Origin: Sporosarcina pasteurii
GTDB lineage: Bacteria; Bacillota; Bacilli; Bacillales_A; Planococcaceae
Assembly (NCBI RefSeq): GCF_041295575.1
Contig: NZ_CP160452.1
Coordinates: 1,984,001 to 2,048,000, forward strand
DNA: 64,000 nt
Direction: 5' to 3'
Positions within the stretch are counted from its first letter, which is position 1; every line of letters starts with the position of its first letter. Shown piece by piece: positions 26,284-35,555 of this stretch. Under the pieces are notes generated by a model. That model had not been told where the DNA came from and ran no database searches. It saw only the letters and a program-made list of their open reading frames with translations. Made by a program: the position numbers and the translations under genes.

Positions 26284-27231
26284 CTATCTATTTCGCTGCA
26301 AAATTTGAAAATCCTTCAAAATAATTGAAATTTCTTTCAAAATTTCCTCTGTCCCTCGTTCAGCATCAAACCAAATAATATCAAGTTTATTTCTAAAGTA
26401 AGTCATTTGACGTTTTGCATAGTTACGCGTACTTTTTTTAATGGCTTCTACTGCATCTTCATATGACATTTTTCCTTCCAAATACCCTTGAAGTTCACGA
26501 TACCCGATCGCCCGCATTGATTGGGTATCTTGAATGCCTTTTTGTAAAAGGTTGTCCACTTCATCTAGAAAACCTTGTTCCATCATCATTTCTGAACGCA
26601 TATTAATTCGGTCGTAAAGAACTTCACGATTCATGTCTAAGCCAACGATTAAATGATTAAAGAGCGCTTGATTGCCAGCATTTTGTTCATGTTCATTTTT
26701 CGTTCTTCCAGTGACTTCGATAATTTCAAGCGCTCGAATGATGCGTCGATGATTATTCGGATGAATTTTCTCTGCACCTACCGGATCTATTCTGACCAAT
26801 TTTTCATATAAATAGTCTGGCCCTAGTTCTTCTAACTCGTTTTCTAATCGACTTCGAACTTCAGGATCGGATGCTTCTTCTGTAAATCGAAAATCATAGA
26901 GGACAGATTGAATATATAATCCTGTTCCTCCAACAATAATTGGCAATTTTCCCCGGGCTTGAATATCTTTAATCCAACCTCTTACTTCTGCTTGGTATTC
27001 TGCTACCGAAAAACTTTCTGTCGGTTCTTTCGTATCAAACAAGTGATGCGGCACGCCGTCCATTTCGTCTTTCGTAATTTTTGCGGTACCAATATCAAAC
27101 CCTTTATACACTTGTGTTGAATCGCCATTAATAATTTCCCCGTCAAGCAATTTAGCTAATTCAACACTCAGCGCAGTTTTACCTGAGGCAGTTGGTCCTA
27201 CAATTGCCAGTACATCTAATTTATTTTTCAT
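26284..27231 (-). CDS. miaA: tRNA dimethylallyltransferase
   Basis: Adds a dimethylallyl group to A37 of tRNAs that read UNN codons; MiaB (35555-37096) then completes ms2i6A. 315 aa. P-loop [11 protein letters not shown] (~12-22), DSTQVYKG (~37-44) with the base-recognition Asp, DIGTAKI, and PHHLFD, all family hallmarks. ATG 27231 overlaps the stop of the hydrolase gene as ATGA; a GTG 15 bases upstream is less likely. Confidence 0.96.
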   Translation of the reverse strand: MKNKLDVLAIVGPTASGKTALSVELAKLLDGEIINGDSTQVYKGFDIGTAKITKDEMDGVPHHLFDTKEPTESFSVAEYQAEVRGWIKDIQARGKLPIIVGGTGLYIQSVLYDFRFTEEASDPEVRSRLENELEELGPDYLYEKLVRIDPVGAEKIHPNNHRRIIRALEIIEVTGRTKNEHEQNAGNQALFNHLIVGLDMNREVLYDRINMRSEMMMEQGFLDEVDNLLQKGIQDTQSMRAIGYRELQGYLEGKMSYEDAVEAIKKSTRNYAKRQMTYFRNKLDIIWFDAERGTEEILKEISIILKDFQILQRNR

Positions 27232-28142
27232 CTTTTTTCTATCCACTCCAACACAGCCTGAATGACTTCTTTCCGAGTTGAGTCCCCAAGGAGTTCATGT
27301 CTTCCGCCCTCGAATAATAATACAGTGACATCTTCAATTTTCGCTTTCTCATATTGCTTTGCAACTTTCCATAATGCTTTTCCGTTATTGCCCACTGGAT
27401 CTTCTGTCCCACCAAATAATAAAATAGGTAGCCTTTTCGGTGTGCGTGCAATTTCCTTTGTATTATGGATAAGGCCTAGTCCTGAAAATAAATCAAGGAA
27501 AAATTGCGTCGTCGGAATGAATCCACAAAACTCATCATTTATATAAGTAAATACAAGCGTATTATTTTTTGATATCCAATCAAATTTAGTTGACGGTTTT
27601 TTAATCCCACGGTTGAAACTGCCAAACACGAGCGCGTCTAGTAATTTATTCTGCTGTGCATAACCGGCTTTTCTACCCATAATATGACCAATTGCTTGGC
27701 CGGCATAACGAGCGACTCCACCATCATCGCCAGTAGCCGAAAGGACAACTAAATCGACAAGATAGCCATATAATTGAATAAAACGTCTAGCAATAAAAGA
27801 CCCCATACTATGTCCTAACAGTATAAACTTTCTTGTCGGGTACTCATCTTTCATAAAACTGATTACTTCATAGGCATCTTCGACAACTCGATTAAAACCG
27901 TTTTTATCAGCAAAATGGCCCCGTTTACCGTTCATTTCAGCTGTTCTTCCATGTCCTCGGTGGTCATGCCCAGTTACGATATAACCTTGTTTGACAAAAA
28001 AATCAGCTGATGACTCATAACGCCCACTATGCTCTTCCATTCCGTGAAGGATATGGATATGGCCGACTGGCGTTCCTTCTGGTTGCCGGCTATAGGCATA
28101 CACCACTACGCCATCCGACATTTCAAGTGACCATTCTTTCAT
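27228..28142 (-). CDS. Lysophospholipase-like alpha/beta hydrolase
   Basis: 304 residues. Family signature [16 protein letters not shown] (~33-48), nucleophile elbow LGHSMGSF (~109-116), acid in [10 protein letters not shown] (~241-250) and His in GGRHEL (~280). This is the monoglyceride-lipase / lysophospholipase PldB group, whose B. subtilis member is YtpA. ATG 28142 lies within the end of glpD (20-base overlap), which suggests coupling of glycerophospholipid turnover with glycerol-3-phosphate oxidation. Real substrate unknown; no signal peptide. Confidence 0.85.
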   Translation of the reverse strand: MKEWSLEMSDGVVVYAYSRQPEGTPVGHIHILHGMEEHSGRYESSADFFVKQGYIVTGHDHRGHGRTAEMNGKRGHFADKNGFNRVVEDAYEVISFMKDEYPTRKFILLGHSMGSFIARRFIQLYGYLVDLVVLSATGDDGGVARYAGQAIGHIMGRKAGYAQQNKLLDALVFGSFNRGIKKPSTKFDWISKNNTLVFTYINDEFCGFIPTTQFFLDLFSGLGLIHNTKEIARTPKRLPILLFGGTEDPVGNNGKALWKVAKQYEKAKIEDVTVLLFEGGRHELLGDSTRKEVIQAVLEWIEKR

Positions 28143-29781
28143 AAGGAGAATGCCCCCCTTTCGCAAATTGAATCTGTCCTTCAAGTTCATCTAAAAAAGT
28201 ACTTTTTTCAAGTTCCGTATATGACAACAATTCTGCCATATAGTTCACAAGTGCCAATTTATATTGTTCAACTTTATCAATCTCAAAGTAGAGACTCCCT
28301 TTCCTGCGAATCAAATAATCGGACGGTGTTATTGCCATCTCATAATGGATTGCATATAACACTTCAACCCGCATAAGGAGTGGAAGGGGATTTTCTACAT
28401 TTTTTAATACGTTCGCAAAAACCAATAGCTGATCTACATTAGTTCCATAAAAACTTGCAAGATAGTTACCTTCCGCTAAGGTTAAGCCATATAAAGTTGC
28501 TTCATGCATTTTACTGCGTAGGAATGAATGGAAATGTTCGGCATCATTAAATTCTCCACCCGACAATCGCAATTGTTCAGTAACAGCAGGAATGAATGGC
28601 TTTTTATCTAAGTAATGAACAACTTTATCGACAACTGTTTCAGCCATTTTACGATAGCCCGTTAATTTACCACCCGCTATGGTAATCAGACCGGTATCTG
28701 AGACCCAAATCTCATCCTTCCTAGAGATTTCCGATGGCTCTTTCCCTTCCGCGCTAATTAACGGACGAATGCCGGCCCACGTCGATTCAATATGCCAACG
28801 TTTTAATTGGATTGTCGAAAAAGCACATTGTACACAGTCAATCAGGTAGGCAATTTCTTCCTCGTTTGCTTTCGGCTCTAGCTTATCCCCATCGTAAAAA
28901 GTATCTGTCGTCCCTACGTACACCTTTTCTCCCCGTGGGATGGCAAATATCATACGGCCATCAGGCGCATCAAAATAGAGCCCCTGCCTTAAAGGAAAAT
29001 GTACTTGGTCAATGACGATATGAATGCCTTTTGTATGAATAATTTTTTTATTGTCTAATAGGTCGTCTTGTTCTCGTAATTCATCTACCCAAGGGCCTGT
29101 TGCATTCACAATTTTGGCCGCTTGAATGTTAAGTCTATCTCCTGTAAGGATATCTGTTGCATACACACCTGTAATTTTCCCTTGTTCATACTGAAACTGT
29201 TCAGCTTTCACGTAATTTAAACAAATGACACCACGTTCAGCAGCCTTTTTTAATGTTTCAATCGTCAACCTAGCATCATCTGTTTGGTATTCTACGTAAC
29301 AACCTGCACCTTGAAGGCCTTCACTTTTTAAGAAAGGTTCCTTCTCAAGCGCCTCTTCAGCGGTCAACATTTCTCTACGCTCATTCTTATGCACTTTTGC
29401 CAATAAATCATAAACATAGAGTCCTATAGAAGTGGAGCGTTTGCCAAATGTACCATCTTTATAAATCGGCAACAGCATCTGCATAGGTTCTGTAATATGG
29501 CGAGCATTTTGATAAACAATCTCTCGTTCTCGACCAGTTTCAGCGACCACTTTCACGTCTAATTGCTTTAAGTAACGTAACCCACCATGCACGAGCTTGG
29601 TAGAGCGGCTGGAAGTCCCGGCTGCAAAATCTTGCATGTCAATCAGCGCTACAGATAATCCTCGTGTCACTGCGTCAAGTGCAATGCCGGCTCCTGTAAT
29701 ACCTCCACCAATCACGAGTAAATCGAATGTATATTTATTGAGTATTTGTTTAATTTTCGGACGTTGTAGTGATGAGAACAT
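28123..29781 (-). CDS. glpD: Aerobic glycerol-3-phosphate dehydrogenase
   Basis: Membrane-associated FAD enzyme oxidising sn-glycerol 3-phosphate to dihydroxyacetone phosphate and passing electrons to quinone. ATG 29781 (MFSSLQRPKIKQ) is favoured; a TTG at 29799 lies in the ribosome-site region. 552 aa. FAD-binding GGGITGAGIALDAVTRG (~25-41), SSRSTKLVHGGLRYL (~56-70), and the late WAGIRPLI and GGKLTGYR motifs. No glpFK genes nearby; glpD sits between mutL and a lipase, unlike the B. subtilis glp locus. Confidence 0.95.
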   Translation of the reverse strand: MFSSLQRPKIKQILNKYTFDLLVIGGGITGAGIALDAVTRGLSVALIDMQDFAAGTSSRSTKLVHGGLRYLKQLDVKVVAETGREREIVYQNARHITEPMQMLLPIYKDGTFGKRSTSIGLYVYDLLAKVHKNERREMLTAEEALEKEPFLKSEGLQGAGCYVEYQTDDARLTIETLKKAAERGVICLNYVKAEQFQYEQGKITGVYATDILTGDRLNIQAAKIVNATGPWVDELREQDDLLDNKKIIHTKGIHIVIDQVHFPLRQGLYFDAPDGRMIFAIPRGEKVYVGTTDTFYDGDKLEPKANEEEIAYLIDCVQCAFSTIQLKRWHIESTWAGIRPLISAEGKEPSEISRKDEIWVSDTGLITIAGGKLTGYRKMAETVVDKVVHYLDKKPFIPAVTEQLRLSGGEFNDAEHFHSFLRSKMHEATLYGLTLAEGNYLASFYGTNVDQLLVFANVLKNVENPLPLLMRVEVLYAIHYEMAITPSDYLIRRKGSLYFEIDKVEQYKLALVNYMAELLSYTELEKSTFLDELEGQIQFAKGGHSPYERMVT

Positions 29782-29805
29782 GTCATTCACCCTTTCCAAA
29801 ATCTC

Positions 29806-31701
29806 TTACATAACTCTTTTAAACATTTTTTCAATTTCATACGTCGTAAAATGAATTAAGACAGGTCTACCGTGCGGACAAGTGAAAGGATTTTCTGCTT
29901 CTCCTAAATCTTTTAATAAGATTTCCATATCTCGTAACGTTAAATGATGGTTCGCTTTGATGGAACGTTTACAGCTCATCATAATCGCTGCTTCTTCTCT
30001 TAATTTACCAATATCAACTTTTCGTGTGTGTAAAACTTGTTCGATGATTTCTTCAATAATCGCTGTTTCCTCTCCTGTAGGAAACCATGTTGGAAATTCA
30101 CGAACGATATAAGAAGTAGGTCCAAATTCTTCCAAATATATACCTACGTCTTCTAGAACTTGTTTGTTTTCTTCAATCTTCACTTTTTCATCTGTTGAAT
30201 AATGGAATTGTAAGGGTAGCAATAATAGTTGGCGTTCTTCATTTTCAGCTTGCTTTAATTTATCTCTAAAAAACTCATACTTAATACGTTCTTGGGCTGC
30301 ATGTTGATCAATCATATAAAACCCATCTTCGTTTTGGGCAATAATATACGTGCCATGCACTTGACCGACCGGGAATAGCATCGGAAACTGTTTAGTAGAT
30401 GAAATAACGGGTTCTTCATATTGTTCGTTTTCAGAGACTACTGGTTCTTCAGACTCCTGCACAACCCACTCATCTTCTGCATGCTCGACCTTTTCTGTCT
30501 TGTTATAAATCGGCTCTTGCTTTGGTAGAGGCGTTGTAGCTGTAGAAGATGGAATAGAAGGTACACTAGGTGGTTGATAGGCTTTACGCTCTATTGTACT
30601 AGTTGGTACGGGCTCTGTATTCTTTTCTATCTCTTGTTTTTCATTTTGGGCCCATAAACTTGTCTGTTCTGAGTTTTGTTTAGGTACTTCTTTTTTAACG
30701 GCTCCAGGAATTGTGACTTTTCCTCGAACGGCCTGTTGAATGGTCTCCTGAATTAACGTCAGTAATTCACTTTCTTTACTCATCCTGATTTGCTGCTTAG
30801 ACGGATGAACGTTTACATCAGTTAAAAACGGATCGCCATCGATATTGATCACGGCAATCGGAAATCTGCCGATTGGTAAAAATGTGTGGAAGGCATCTAG
30901 AATCACTCGATTAATGGCATGGCTTTGTATCCATCTTCCATTGACAACCGTTGTCATATAATTTCTTGAAGCACGCGTCATCTCTGGTAATGTTACGAAT
31001 CCGTGGATTGCATAATCTGCGTTTTCTCCTTTAAATGGAACCATCTTTCGCGCAACTGCCATTCCATAAATATCAGAAATGACGCGTAGCTGATCGCCGC
31101 TTCCAGTCGTTTGTAATAACGTTTGGCTATGATGGGTCAATTTAAAAGCGATATTCGGGTGACTTAAAGCCAATCGGTTTACAAGCCCAATTGTATGGCC
31201 CAACTCTGTTTGAATTGTTTTCATATATTTTAATCGCGCAGGTGTGTTGAAAAACAATTGTGAAACCGTCATGTCAGTCCCTTTTCGGAAAGCGGCTTTT
31301 TCATGTTTAATGAGTTGACCGCCGTCAATATGTACTTCTGTTCCAGTACTTTCTCCGTCAGATGTCCACAAGTCGATTTTAGATACGGACGCAATACTCG
31401 CAAGTGCTTCCCCACGGAATCCAAGCGTTCGAATGCGAAATAAATCATGCTCATTTGATATTTTACTCGTTGCATGACGTTCAAATGCTCGAACTGCATC
31501 TTGCTCTGACATCCCTTTTCCATTATCGGTCACGCGAATTTTTTGAAGCCCCGCTTCTTCTAGCGCGATTTCAATCACCGTACTATCCGCATCTATCGCA
31601 TTTTCTACTAGTTCTTTTACAATTGAGGCGGGGCGTTCTACCACTTCACCCGCCGCAATTTTATTGGATAACATATCATCCATTACTTTAATAATATTCA
31701 A
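29806..31701 (-). CDS. mutL: DNA mismatch repair protein MutL
   Basis: Links MutS mismatch recognition to strand excision. The start is TTG 31701, following AAAAGGTGATGG. 631 aa. N-terminal GHKL ATPase (~1-330: ELVENAIDADST, DNGKGM, TLGFRGEALASI), a Pro/Glu-rich linker (~340-430), and a C-terminal endonuclease domain with DQHAAQERIKYE (~453), SCKRSIKANHHL and CPHGRP. The nicking motif is expected in organisms that lack MutH. Six bases after mutS. Confidence 0.96.
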   Translation of the reverse strand: MNIIKVMDDMLSNKIAAGEVVERPASIVKELVENAIDADSTVIEIALEEAGLQKIRVTDNGKGMSEQDAVRAFERHATSKISNEHDLFRIRTLGFRGEALASIASVSKIDLWTSDGESTGTEVHIDGGQLIKHEKAAFRKGTDMTVSQLFFNTPARLKYMKTIQTELGHTIGLVNRLALSHPNIAFKLTHHSQTLLQTTGSGDQLRVISDIYGMAVARKMVPFKGENADYAIHGFVTLPEMTRASRNYMTTVVNGRWIQSHAINRVILDAFHTFLPIGRFPIAVINIDGDPFLTDVNVHPSKQQIRMSKESELLTLIQETIQQAVRGKVTIPGAVKKEVPKQNSEQTSLWAQNEKQEIEKNTEPVPTSTIERKAYQPPSVPSIPSSTATTPLPKQEPIYNKTEKVEHAEDEWVVQESEEPVVSENEQYEEPVISSTKQFPMLFPVGQVHGTYIIAQNEDGFYMIDQHAAQERIKYEFFRDKLKQAENEERQLLLLPLQFHYSTDEKVKIEENKQVLEDVGIYLEEFGPTSYIVREFPTWFPTGEETAIIEEIIEQVLHTRKVDIGKLREEAAIMMSCKRSIKANHHLTLRDMEILLKDLGEAENPFTCPHGRPVLIHFTTYEIEKMFKRVM

Positions 31702-31707
31702 GTTCCA

Positions 31708-34269
31708 TCACCTTTTCTCGGTTCGAAGCTTTTCCTGTAACTCCACAATATATTGCATCGCTTGAAGGGGCGTCATATTAATCACATCTTTAGTATTTAA
31801 ATCCTCAAGAATTGCTTTTTCTTCATTTGTAATCGTCTGTTTTTCTTCACTAACTTCCTCAAAGAAGGCAAGTTGTTCAGGCTCTACAGTTTGAATCACG
31901 GTTGCATCAGCACTTTCAAATGTCTCCAACAATTCTTTTGCCCGGTCTAATAGTGAAGCCGGCAAGCCCGCTAAGTCGGCTACATAAATTCCATAACTCT
32001 TATCTGCCGCGCCTTTCATCACTTTATGAAGGAAAACAACTTTTCCGTCCTGCTCCATCGCCGCGACATGCACATTTTCCAGACGAGATAGTTGTTCATC
32101 GAGTGTTGTTAATTCATGGTAATGCGTAGAAAATAATGTATTCGCACCAATTTCATTATGAATATATTCCATCATCGCTTGTGCAAGTGACATGCCGTCA
32201 TATGTAGAAGTCCCCCTACCGATTTCGTCAAATAACAGCAGACTATTTTCAGTCGCATTTACAATTGCATGTTGGGATTCCATCATTTCCATCATAAAAG
32301 TACTTTGACCAGAAGCTAAGTCATCTGCAGCACCGATTCTCGTGAAGATTTGGTCTGTCACAGGTAAGGTAGCACTGTCGCAAGGTACATAACAGCCAAT
32401 TTGTGCCATGACAACCGTTAAAGCCACTTGCCTCATATACGTACTTTTACCCGACATATTCGGTCCAGTAATCAACAGCATATTCGCATCTTCTGCTAAT
32501 ACACAACTATTCGGGACGTATAGAGAATGGTCCATCATTTTCTCTACTACTGGATGGCGCCCATTCTTTATTTCTAATGCCTTACTATCGTGGAATACTG
32601 GTTTCACATAGTTTCTTTTTTCAGCAACCTCAGCAAATGAAAGTAGTACATCTAATTCACTTAATACAGAGGCAAGTTGTTGAACTTCCGGAATATATGG
32701 TTTTAGTTGTTCACGTACATGACTAAACAAGTCATACTCAAGCTCAAGGCCATCTGCTTCCGCATTTAAAATCAAATCTTCCTTCTCTTTCAATTCCGAA
32801 GTGATATAACGCTCCGCATTCGCAAGCGTTTGTTTACGTTCATAACGTTCGAGATCCACTAAATGAATATTAGACTTTGTAATTTCAATAAAATACCCGA
32901 ATACTCGATTATACCCGATTTTCAAGTTTTTAATGCCCGTTTTCTCACGTTCAACTTGCTCTAATTCCGCCAGCCATTGTTTTCCATTTCTTGAGGCGTC
33001 ACGATATTCATCTAGCTTTTTATCATATCCATCTTTAATTACGCCGCCTTCTTTTACTGTTATCGGCGGATTTTCAGCAATTGATTTTTCTAGTAATGCG
33101 GTTGCGTCTTCACAAAGGTTAATTCTTGTTGCAAACTCTTCAAGAAGAGGTTTCCCCGAATGTTCTAATGCGTTTTTTATTTCAGGGACTCTTCTAAGTG
33201 AATTACGAAGTTGCGCTAAATCTCGACCGTTTACAGAACCCATCGAAATACGACCCGCTAATCGTTCTAAATCATATACTTCTTTTAAAGACGTTTTTAG
33301 ATCATCACTTAAAAAGAATTCTTCAAGTAATTCCGTAACGATATCCAGACGCTTTTCAATTTCTTTTCGGTCTGCTAAAGGCTGATGAATCCACATTTTT
33401 AATTTTCTTGCGCCCATCGCAGTCACGGTTTCGTCTAATAGCCAATAAAGTGTTCCTTCTTTTGTGCCTGTTCGGATGGATTGCACAAGTTCTAAATTTC
33501 GCATTGAGTTCGCATCAATTGATAGTTTCGCATTTTTTCGAATAAATTCAAACGGCCTGATATGATCAAGGGATGTTTTTTGTGTTCGCTTCACATAAGA
33601 AATGAGTCTGCTACACGCTTCCACTACATTCCCTGGTATATTTTCTGATAGTTCTACTGTTTCTTCATTATGTTCAATGGAAAGTGCAATATTTCGATTT
33701 GCCATACTGTCGCTAAGTGCAATATGGAGACTTTCATCAACGACTATTTCTTTCATACCGAGCGCTTCAATTTCAGATATTAACGTACGTTCATCGCCCT
33801 CAACATATTGAACTTTCCCTTCTCCTGTCGATAAATCAAGATAAGCAAGGCCATAGTACGTATCATCAACAATATTGGCCGCACCAATAAAATGGTTCGT
33901 ATTCGTATCAATACTTTTTCCTTCTGTGATTGTTCCTGGTGTGACTATACGCATCACTTCTCTTCTAACAATCCCTTTTGTCGCACGAGGATCTTCCGTT
34001 TGTTCACAAATGGCTACTTTATAACCTTTTTGAACTAATGTTTCAATATAACCGGCAGCAGAATGATAAGGCACACCACACATCGGTATTCTGTCACCTT
34101 CTCTAGCATCCCGGCTTGTTAATGTGATTTCCAAAATTTGAGATGCCTGAATCGCATCATCAAAAAATAATTCATAAAAATCGCCCAGTCTAAAAAACAA
34201 AAAAGAGTCCTTATGATTTTCTTTTATATTTAAATATTGTTGAATCATTGGTGTATAAGCTGTTGTCAT
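31708..34269 (-). CDS. mutS: DNA mismatch repair protein MutS
   Basis: Recognises mismatches. ATG 34269 is favoured over the GTG at 34281 because of the GTGAGG ribosome site and the usual MTTAYTPMIQQY opening. 853 aa. Mismatch-reading Phe-x-Glu in FFRLGDFYELF (~28-38), Walker A ITGPNMSGKST (~595-605), Walker B LLLFDEIGRGTSTYDG (~669-684) and ATPase His in FSTHYHEL. Near the C-terminus QLAFFEE resembles a sliding-clamp-binding peptide. Cotranscribed with mutL. Confidence 0.97.
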   Translation of the reverse strand: MTTAYTPMIQQYLNIKENHKDSFLFFRLGDFYELFFDDAIQASQILEITLTSRDAREGDRIPMCGVPYHSAAGYIETLVQKGYKVAICEQTEDPRATKGIVRREVMRIVTPGTITEGKSIDTNTNHFIGAANIVDDTYYGLAYLDLSTGEGKVQYVEGDERTLISEIEALGMKEIVVDESLHIALSDSMANRNIALSIEHNEETVELSENIPGNVVEACSRLISYVKRTQKTSLDHIRPFEFIRKNAKLSIDANSMRNLELVQSIRTGTKEGTLYWLLDETVTAMGARKLKMWIHQPLADRKEIEKRLDIVTELLEEFFLSDDLKTSLKEVYDLERLAGRISMGSVNGRDLAQLRNSLRRVPEIKNALEHSGKPLLEEFATRINLCEDATALLEKSIAENPPITVKEGGVIKDGYDKKLDEYRDASRNGKQWLAELEQVEREKTGIKNLKIGYNRVFGYFIEITKSNIHLVDLERYERKQTLANAERYITSELKEKEDLILNAEADGLELEYDLFSHVREQLKPYIPEVQQLASVLSELDVLLSFAEVAEKRNYVKPVFHDSKALEIKNGRHPVVEKMMDHSLYVPNSCVLAEDANMLLITGPNMSGKSTYMRQVALTVVMAQIGCYVPCDSATLPVTDQIFTRIGAADDLASGQSTFMMEMMESQHAIVNATENSLLLFDEIGRGTSTYDGMSLAQAMMEYIHNEIGANTLFSTHYHELTTLDEQLSRLENVHVAAMEQDGKVVFLHKVMKGAADKSYGIYVADLAGLPASLLDRAKELLETFESADATVIQTVEPEQLAFFEEVSEEKQTITNEEKAILEDLNTKDVINMTPLQAMQYIVELQEKLRTEKR

Positions 34270-34373
34270 TATGTACCTCACTATAAAGTCATGTTTTATT
34301 CATTATATCAAAATTCCAATGGATTTAAAGAAAACCCGGGGATTGGCTAGATAATCCAATTTATCGTTGAAAT

Positions 34374-34398
34374 AGAAAAAAGCCGGAAAGTCCGGCTC
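34374..34398 (-). terminator. Terminator of cotE
   Basis: 7-bp GC-rich stem agccgga / tccggct with a TTTTTT tail on the minus strand. Confidence 0.8.
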
Positions 34399-34426
34399 AA
34401 TGATGGTATGAAAAGTGCAATCCCTC

Positions 34427-35026
34427 TTAATCTTTTCGACCGTGTCCATGGTGATGATCTTCTTTATGTCCATGGCCGTGTCCTTTACCATGCTCTTGAT
34501 GTTTACCTTGATGGTCGTGATGATGCCCATGATGATGACTTGATGATTCATCTCGAAGCGGCCATTCCTCTTCAAATGTGTGCGGATGAACGGTCACGCA
34601 GATTTTTGTTTCACCGATGACTTCTGCAATCAGTTCACGCTCTACACTAATCACAAATTTCTCACCGCATTTGGAGATAATTGCCTCGGTACAATTCGGA
34701 TGCTGAATGACATTCACGATTACTTCTTCATGTCTTGACGTCGGTTCATCCCGGTAATGTAATCGAATTCGGTCTTTATACGAAATTGTTTCCGTAAATA
34801 CCGAAGTTTTAGAATGATTACTGTGGGAATACCAGACGTTCACATCAAATTTTCCAGACACTTCCACGTATTTCCCGACCTTTCTTGCTTGATGGGTGTG
34901 GTTAATAACCCAACAACCAAGAATACTTGTCGGTTTGTTTGGCGGGCTTAATGTTTCTTTTGACTCCGTCCGTTGCTTACCTTTCGCGACTACGGCCTTC
35001 GTCACAATTTGACGTAGATTCTTCAG
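34427..35026 (-). CDS. cotE: Spore outer-coat morphogenetic protein CotE with His-rich tail
   Basis: CotE forms the ring around the forespore on which the outer coat assembles. The core (~8-150) contains VTKAVVAKGK, SILGCWVINH and KVEVSGKFDVNVWY-like segments shared with B. subtilis CotE. The start is placed at CTG 35026, 7 bases after AAGGAGG; it gives MKNLRQIVTKAVVAKG, parallel to B. subtilis MSEYREIITKAVVAKG. A GTG at 35005 is the first ordinary start but is 28 bases from any ribosome site. Residues ~159-199 are a tail with 16 His in the last 36 positions, where B. subtilis CotE has an acidic tail. Gene order ricA-cotE-mutS is conserved. Confidence 0.88.
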   Translation of the reverse strand: MKNLRQIVTKAVVAKGKQRTESKETLSPPNKPTSILGCWVINHTHQARKVGKYVEVSGKFDVNVWYSHSNHSKTSVFTETISYKDRIRLHYRDEPTSRHEEVIVNVIQHPNCTEAIISKCGEKFVISVERELIAEVIGETKICVTVHPHTFEEEWPLRDESSSHHHGHHHDHQGKHQEHGKGHGHGHKEDHHHGHGRKD

Positions 35027-35033
35027 TTTTCTT

Positions 35034-35040
35034 CCTCCTT
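35034..35040 (-). promoter_or_regulatory. Ribosome binding site pointing to a CTG start of cotE
   Basis: AAGGAGG on the minus strand lies 7 bases before CTG 35026. The frame is closed by a TGA about 30 bases upstream of the CTG and contains no ATG, GTG or TTG before 35005. Confidence 0.6.
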
Positions 35041-35083
35041 CATTCGCTTCAATTCATCATATGCGACAGAAGCCCAAGAAGTG

Positions 35084-35114
35084 AAAAAATCGGCAAGAAA
35101 TTTTTCTTGCCGAC
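35084..35114 (-). terminator. Terminator of the miaB-ricA unit
   Basis: 11-bp stem tcggcaagaaa / tttcttgccga followed by TTTTTTC on the minus strand. Confidence 0.85.
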
Positions 35115-35120
35115 TAAAAA

Positions 35121-35555
35121 TTATTGAAGATGGTCATAAGTTGTGTTTTTTACGTATGATCCTGTTTCGCCACGAAGCAAATCTCCGCCAGTAGATTTAA
35201 TCACTTCGTTCGTAACGCCATTGGCAATTGTTGTAGATACCAATTGTAGAAGTTCATTGACCTCTCCTTGAGATTGCTTGAATTCTTGAACAATCGGAAC
35301 CGCATCAATTTCTTTTTCAATGTTTGCGATTTTCTCTTCAATGATATTCAGTGCACGTTCTTTTCCATACTGTTGGAAATTAACAGCTTGTTTTTGTAAA
35401 GATTTTAAACTTGAAATGCTTTCACGTACTTTTTGATTTTCGTTAATTTGTGCTTCTGCACGTTTAAAGAAATCAACCTGCTCCGTATTGGCAATCATAT
35501 TTGCAATTTCATACGCTTTTTCAATGATTTCCTCTTTTGTATATTTCTTCTCCAT
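35121..35555 (-). CDS. ricA: RicA (YmcA), RNA maturation/biofilm regulator subunit
   Basis: With RicF and RicT, RicA forms an iron-sulfur complex that aids RNase Y-dependent mRNA processing and is needed for competence, sporulation and biofilm in B. subtilis. 144 aa, all-helical (KKYTKEEIIEKAYEIANMIA ... KSLQKQAVNFQQYGKERAL), the YlbF/YmcA fold. The ATG overlaps the miaB stop by one base (TAATG). The partners RicF and RicT are not in this window; RNase Y is nearby at 38606. Confidence 0.9.
   Translation of the reverse strand: MEKKYTKEEIIEKAYEIANMIANTEQVDFFKRAEAQINENQKVRESISSLKSLQKQAVNFQQYGKERALNIIEEKIANIEKEIDAVPIVQEFKQSQGEVNELLQLVSTTIANGVTNEVIKSTGGDLLRGETGSYVKNTTYDHLQ

Noticed and set aside
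30380-30660. Low-complexity Pro/Glu/Thr-rich stretch in mutL
   Set aside because: It is the ordinary, poorly conserved linker between the ATPase and endonuclease domains.
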